Shown: in pieces, positions 5,688 to 8,180 of the stretch
Layout: each line of letters opens with the position of its first letter
Position numbering within the stretch: the stretch's first letter is position 1
Assembly: GCA_030668025.1 (NCBI GenBank)
Contig: DAOUUT010000164.1
Coordinates: forward strand, 1 to 8,180
DNA length: 8,180 bases
Origin: Promethearchaeota archaeon
GTDB lineage: Archaea > Asgardarchaeota > Lokiarchaeia > Sigynarchaeales > SOKP01
Direction of reading: 5' to 3'
Notes under the pieces: model-generated
What the model saw: the letters and a program-made list of their open reading frames with translations, nothing else
Databases searched by the model: none
Told to the model about the DNA's origin: nothing
Program-made: the position numbers and the translations under genes

Positions 5688-6329
5688 ATTATCTATAAGA
5701 TTTTCATTATCGATAGCGACAATGGAATTGCAATATTGGAAGCTACATTTAAAGAACTAAAAAAAGATGAAATACCTAAAGGTGTCATACCGGGTTTCTT
5801 CAAGGAAATAAATGATATTATAGATGTAATCCAAGGAGCTATGGTTAAGGGAAAAAATGGAGACGAAATTACTAGAATTATCGAATCTGAAAACTCTACT
5901 ATTATTATTATTTATCATCCCCTTTCAAGAATTCTTTTTTGTTCAATTTCTGACGCAGATGATGATGTAGATAAATTAATTGAAGTAATTAAAAAAATCA
6001 CCAATAGATTTTGGAAAAAACACCAATCAGATATAAAAATCTTTAGAACAACTTCAGAGAAATCTAGATTTCAAACGATTATTGCTGATATCGAAAATTT
6101 GACTCGTGGAGGAACTATAGCAGAAGTTTTTCCAAAATTACTTGTCATAAAAAATGTAATGCTGAAGATTTTATCAATGGGGATGATCAACGAAAATGAT
6201 TTTCAAGTTGCTTTAAAATGCACTGGTAAGGCCTCACCGCTAGGAATCGCGAGGGAGTTAGGTAAAACGCGGAACAGTGTAAACGAAGTTTTAAAAAGAT
6301 TAGAGGAATTAGATATAATTAAACTTTAA
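5688..6329 (+). CDS. Longin-like domain protein with C-terminal winged helix, probable ATT start
   Basis: From ATT at 5688 the product is 213 residues beginning MIYKIFIIDSDNGIAILEA, a typical first longin/roadblock-type strand pair. The first usual start (TTG 5736) would give 197 residues and cut that strand away. Residues about 1-125 alternate strands and helices as in longin-like folds (strands STIIIIYHP and RILFCSIS near 85-105, then a helix DDVDKLIEVIKKI). Residues about 160-213 form a winged helix-turn-helix: PLGIARELGKTRNSVNEVLKRLEELDII. The same domain pairing is known in Asgard genomes as a class of uncharacterised longin-wHTH proteins, as far as I can recall. DNA or protein binding by the winged helix is not settled. 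An assembly error removing an ATG could mimic the odd start. It is transcribed away from the transglutaminase-like gene, with 171 bases between them. A short T5 tract after the stop is only a weak terminator. Confidence 0.75.
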   Translation: MIYKIFIIDSDNGIAILEATFKELKKDEIPKGVIPGFFKEINDIIDVIQGAMVKGKNGDEITRIIESENSTIIIIYHPLSRILFCSISDADDDVDKLIEVIKKITNRFWKKHQSDIKIFRTTSEKSRFQTIIADIENLTRGGTIAEVFPKLLVIKNVMLKILSMGMINENDFQVALKCTGKASPLGIARELGKTRNSVNEVLKRLEELDIIKL

Positions 6330-6389
6330 AAAGTATTTTTCTCTAGAATAAGTTAAACCACACTCAAATAGAAAAAAATAAAAGGTTTC

Positions 6390-6399
6390 TATTTTTATC
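6390..6399 (+). promoter_or_regulatory. Possible TATA-like element for the eL13 gene
   Basis: TATTTTTATC lies 38-47 bases before the ATG at 6437. It would give a leader of about 10-20 bases holding AGTGGT (6422-6427), a poor Shine-Dalgarno match. The upstream gene ends 107 bases before this start, so a separate promoter is likely, but the element is weak. Confidence 0.22.
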
Positions 6400-6436
6400 T
6401 AAATTACTTTACTATCAATTTAGTGGTACTTAGATC

Positions 6437-7009
6437 ATGGAAAATAATAAAAATATAATGGCAGTAGTAATTTCTCCCTCAAAAGACGCTCATAAACGTG
6501 AAGCTAAAGGGTTTTCCTTGTCAGAAATCAAAGAAGCTGGAAAAACACCTGAATTATTAAGAGCTTTAAACGTAAGTATTGATTATTTTAGGAGATCTAA
6601 GCACGAGTCTAACATTGAACAGCTAAAAAAATTAAAACCAGTTGGCAAGACAGTTAAAAAGAAGAAGCCTTATGTGTTCAAAGAAAAGAAAAAAACACCC
6701 TACAAACCAAAAGTAGAAAAAACCGAACAAAAACCTAAAAAAGTACCTCCTCCAAAGAAAGAAATAGAAGAAGTAGAACTAAAACCAGCAAAGAAAGAGA
6801 AGAAAGAAAAATCAAAATCTGAAAAGACAAAATTAACCTCTTTAACGGGTTTGGGGCCTGCTGCTGCTAAAAAACTAGAGGGACTTGGAGTAAGTTGTGT
6901 TGAAGAACTCATTAAGGAAAATCCCGGAGAACTAGCAGCCTTGCTCAAAGGGCTTTCCGAAGAAAGAATAACTAAATGGTGCGACGAAGGAAAAGAGTTA
7001 CTGAAATAG
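6437..7009 (+). CDS. rpl13e: Ribosomal protein eL13-like, fused to a helix-hairpin-helix domain
   Basis: The 190-residue protein has three parts. Residues about 8-68 match eL13: VVISPSKDAHKREAKGFSL corresponds to the eukaryotic 'RCPT...KVRAGRGFSL' region. IKEAGKTPELLRALNVSID then FRRSKHESNIEQLKKLK follow the order of the conserved LRVAGI...ARTIGISVDPRRRN...NVQRLK segments. Residues 69-132 are a Lys/Glu/Pro linker, very basic and likely disordered. Residues 133-190 form tandem helix-hairpin-helix motifs of RuvA/Rad51-N type (LTGLGPAAAKKLEGLG, then LLKGLSEERITKW). eL13 is a large-subunit protein binding rRNA and is patchily present in archaea. The added domain probably gives further RNA or DNA contacts. 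The ATG at 6437 is first in frame after a TAG at 6431-6433, and ATG 6458 is an alternative start nearer the conserved region. The T8 tract and inverted repeat downstream give a likely end. Confidence 0.8.
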   Translation: MENNKNIMAVVISPSKDAHKREAKGFSLSEIKEAGKTPELLRALNVSIDYFRRSKHESNIEQLKKLKPVGKTVKKKKPYVFKEKKKTPYKPKVEKTEQKPKKVPPPKKEIEEVELKPAKKEKKEKSKSEKTKLTSLTGLGPAAAKKLEGLGVSCVEELIKENPGELAALLKGLSEERITKWCDEGKELLK

Positions 7010-7049
7010 CGCCAAAAGCAAGAAACTTCGCTGCCTTCATCTTTTTAAA

Positions 7050-7080
7050 TGCATAAATTTTAATTAATTTTTTTTATGCA
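7050..7080 (+). terminator. Inverted repeat with T8 tract after the eL13 gene
   Basis: TGCATAAA (7050-7057) and TTTATGCA (7073-7080) are exact reverse complements around a 15-base T-rich loop, and a T8 run (7068-7075) overlaps the loop and right arm. Located 41 bases after the eL13 stop, it probably ends that transcript. The T-tract may matter more than the weak AT-rich stem. Confidence 0.42.
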
Positions 7081-7157
7081 ATATTCTTAAATGTTTATTC
7101 AATAGGGAAAATAAAGATTTTTATTTACCAAAACTATTTAGATGGTATATCAAATTA

Positions 7158-7165
7158 TTTTATAA
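7158..7165 (+). promoter_or_regulatory. TATA-like box for the 7204 gene
   Basis: TTTATAAC lies 39-46 bases before the ATG at 7204. A start about 25-30 bases downstream gives a leader that just includes the GGTGA site at 7192-7196, so the elements are consistent with one another. Confidence 0.33.
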
Positions 7166-7191
7166 CAAATTACAGAAATTATCTATAACTT

Positions 7192-7196
7192 GGTGA
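7192..7196 (+). promoter_or_regulatory. Shine-Dalgarno site GGTGA fixing the start at 7204
   Basis: GGTGA is the classic archaeal site, complementary to UCACC near the 16S rRNA 3' end. It stands seven bases before ATG 7204. A rival ATG at 7200 is only three bases away and opens a nine-codon frame. Confidence 0.6.
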
Positions 7197-7203
7197 CGAA
7201 TGA

Positions 7204-7698
7204 ATGGAATACAATTATTACAACTATGAGAAACTTGAAGCTAAAATCCTAGTTCCTAAATTGCCTATTTGGTTTAGAGAAGTAGAATTTAATGGCGATA
7301 AAAACGAAGGAAATTTAATATTTCACTCTCAAAATGATTACGACGAGATTTATGGCTCCAATGCTAAAATGGAAATTCTTTGGGAAAAAAAAGAAAGAGA
7401 AGGATTCTACTACGCCAAGGAAGTGCAGCAGTCAATAGAGCTATATAATACAATCGGATTTGCGGTTACCTCTAAAGAAAATACTTGGTTAATGACTCAT
7501 GAATTTACCATTTGGTACGGGCAGCGTAATAAAATGATGAGAAAGAGATACTATCGAGAAAAATGTATTCACGGAATTTTCTATTGCGATATAACAGGAC
7601 GATTAATTAATTTTCATACAAGTATTATCAATAAATTTTATGATAATTTTAAGCCATTCGTTATTAAATCATATAACACATTTATTTGCCACGAATAA
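7204..7698 (+). CDS. Unrecognised 164-residue protein, rich in aromatic residues
   Basis: I do not recognise a family. The protein is soluble-looking, with no signal peptide or membrane segment, and unusually rich in Tyr, Phe and Trp. Alternating hydrophobic segments (KILVPKLPIWF, NLIFHS, AKMEILWEK, GFAVTSKENTWLMTHEFTIWY) suggest a mostly beta fold. A notable stretch is the basic run KMMRKRYYREK (110-120) followed by CIHGIFYCDITGRLINFH (121-138). C121, C128, H123 and H138 there, with C162 and H163 near the end, could bind a metal, but the spacing matches no zinc motif I know. The coding frame is convincing because of the strong GGTGA site, uninterrupted length and a 20-base gap to the convergent methyltransferase gene. 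No function is proposed. Confidence 0.65.
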   Translation: MEYNYYNYEKLEAKILVPKLPIWFREVEFNGDKNEGNLIFHSQNDYDEIYGSNAKMEILWEKKEREGFYYAKEVQQSIELYNTIGFAVTSKENTWLMTHEFTIWYGQRNKMMRKRYYREKCIHGIFYCDITGRLINFHTSIINKFYDNFKPFVIKSYNTFICHE

Positions 7699-7718
7699 AT
7701 CTAGAATTTCATATACTT

Positions 7719-8180
7719 TTATTTAATTACTTTTTGAGCTAATACGAAGAAGTTATCCTTCTTATTTGGACCACCCATCTTTTTAAATTCTAGGATGATA
7801 TAATCGTTTAACAATTTCTTTATTTCTTTGTTAGAGAAAAAGTGATAAAATCGATTGTAAGTTTTTTTTTCAGCGGATAAAGTCCAAGGGACGAATTTAT
7901 CTCCGTATTCTTTCAATCCAAGACGAATTTGAATTTTTCTATATTTTGGATTAAATAGCCTTTTTATCTTGTCTTTTATAAAATAACTTCTATAATTTTT
8001 TTGATACTTTCGCCACACTGTAAACAAAAAATATCCCTTATCTCTTAACAAACGGAACAATTGCGAAGTTGCGTAACTACGGTGAGTTTTGTCTTTAATA
8101 TGATGTATAGTAGCGATTGAAAAAATGTTTTGAATAACATTAGGTCGTATTGGTAAAAATAAGATATCGCTTAGTATTAA
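7719..8180 (-). CDS. Trm9/ALKBH8-type tRNA wobble-uridine methyltransferase, 5' partial
   Basis: The minus-strand frame is open to the right edge, so 153 C-terminal residues are visible and the N-terminus with the glycine-rich SAM loop lies outside. The first visible part, SDILFLPIR, gives the acidic motif II. SIATIHHI corresponds to the Trm9 SIAVIHHL segment, and LFRLLRDKGYFLFTVW is the motif III strand (usually LRPGGxxLIYVW). A basic insertion of about 40 residues follows, then FVPWTL and NRFYHFFSNKEIKKLL, counterparts of the VPWH and RYYHVFxxGELEEL segments of Trm9/ALKBH8, and a last strand FFVLAQK. This family methylates 5-carboxymethyluridine at the tRNA wobble position; other small-molecule class I methyltransferases are less likely given the FVPW and FYHFF signatures. 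The TTG at 8060 is internal, because the motif II and HHI segments lie upstream of it. No strong T-tract follows its stop. Confidence 0.78.
   Translation of the reverse strand, partial: LILSDILFLPIRPNVIQNIFSIATIHHIKDKTHRSYATSQLFRLLRDKGYFLFTVWRKYQKNYRSYFIKDKIKRLFNPKYRKIQIRLGLKEYGDKFVPWTLSAEKKTYNRFYHFFSNKEIKKLLNDYIILEFKKMGGPNKKDNFFVLAQKVIK

Noticed and set aside
5736..5738. TTG as the start of the longin-winged helix gene
   Set aside because: It would delete the first strand of the domain and has no ribosome binding site, unlike ATT 5688. It is kept only as a fallback if the ATT start is disproved.
6700..6948. Minus-strand open frame of 82 codons rich in Ser and Phe
   Set aside because: It mirrors the Lys/Glu-rich linker and HhH domain of the eL13 gene; Phe/Ser richness is what antisense of AAA/GAA codons gives.
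7200..7229. ATG at 7200 opening a nine-codon frame, as a possible leader peptide
   Set aside because: It is only three bases from GGTGA, too close for use, and overlaps the better-placed ATG 7204 out of frame.
8058..8060. TTG as the start of the methyltransferase gene
   Set aside because: The frame stays open to the window edge and upstream codons encode recognisable methyltransferase segments (SDILFLP, SIATIHHI), so this codon is internal.

Overview
The window is AT-rich (roughly 30% GC by eye) and reads as chromosomal DNA of an Asgard archaeon, most like the Lokiarchaeia. The grounds are protein content and signals. There are two roadblock/longin-type proteins and an Arf/Rag-like GTPase built into a longin-GTPase-roadblock chain. 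There is also an eL13 ribosomal protein, which bacteria lack. TATA-like boxes and oligo-T terminators are archaeal in style. No phage, transposon, CRISPR array, tRNA or rRNA was seen.

Layout: 1-66 is the 3' end of an unidentified gene. 196-1206 (+) encodes a zinc ribbon, a long charged linker and a C-terminal roadblock domain. Tail to tail with it lies 1223-2020 (-), a PD-(D/E)XK nuclease-fold protein. 2126-2551 (-) is a stand-alone ATP-cone protein resembling the N-terminus of anaerobic (class III) ribonucleotide reductase. A 324-base AT-rich divergent region follows, then 2876-4288 (+), the three-domain GTPase. Convergent with it is 4308-5516 (-), a secreted, membrane-anchored transglutaminase-like protein. 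5688-6329 (+) is a longin-like plus winged-helix protein that appears to start at ATT. 6437-7009 (+) is an eL13-like protein fused to a helix-hairpin-helix domain. 7204-7698 (+) is an unrecognised protein with a good ribosome binding site. 7719 to the right edge (-) is the C-terminal part of a Trm9/ALKBH8-type tRNA wobble-uridine methyltransferase.

The genes look mostly monocistronic, each with its own promoter-like and T-rich elements. All three convergent pairs are separated by only 16-20 bases. The most coherent theme is a set of small-GTPase regulatory modules: one free roadblock protein, one GTPase carrying both a longin-like and a roadblock-like domain, and one longin-like protein with a DNA-binding-type winged helix. 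Whether they act together is inference. The eL13 protein and the tRNA methyltransferase belong to translation, the ATP-cone protein to nucleotide sensing, and the transglutaminase-like protein to the cell surface.
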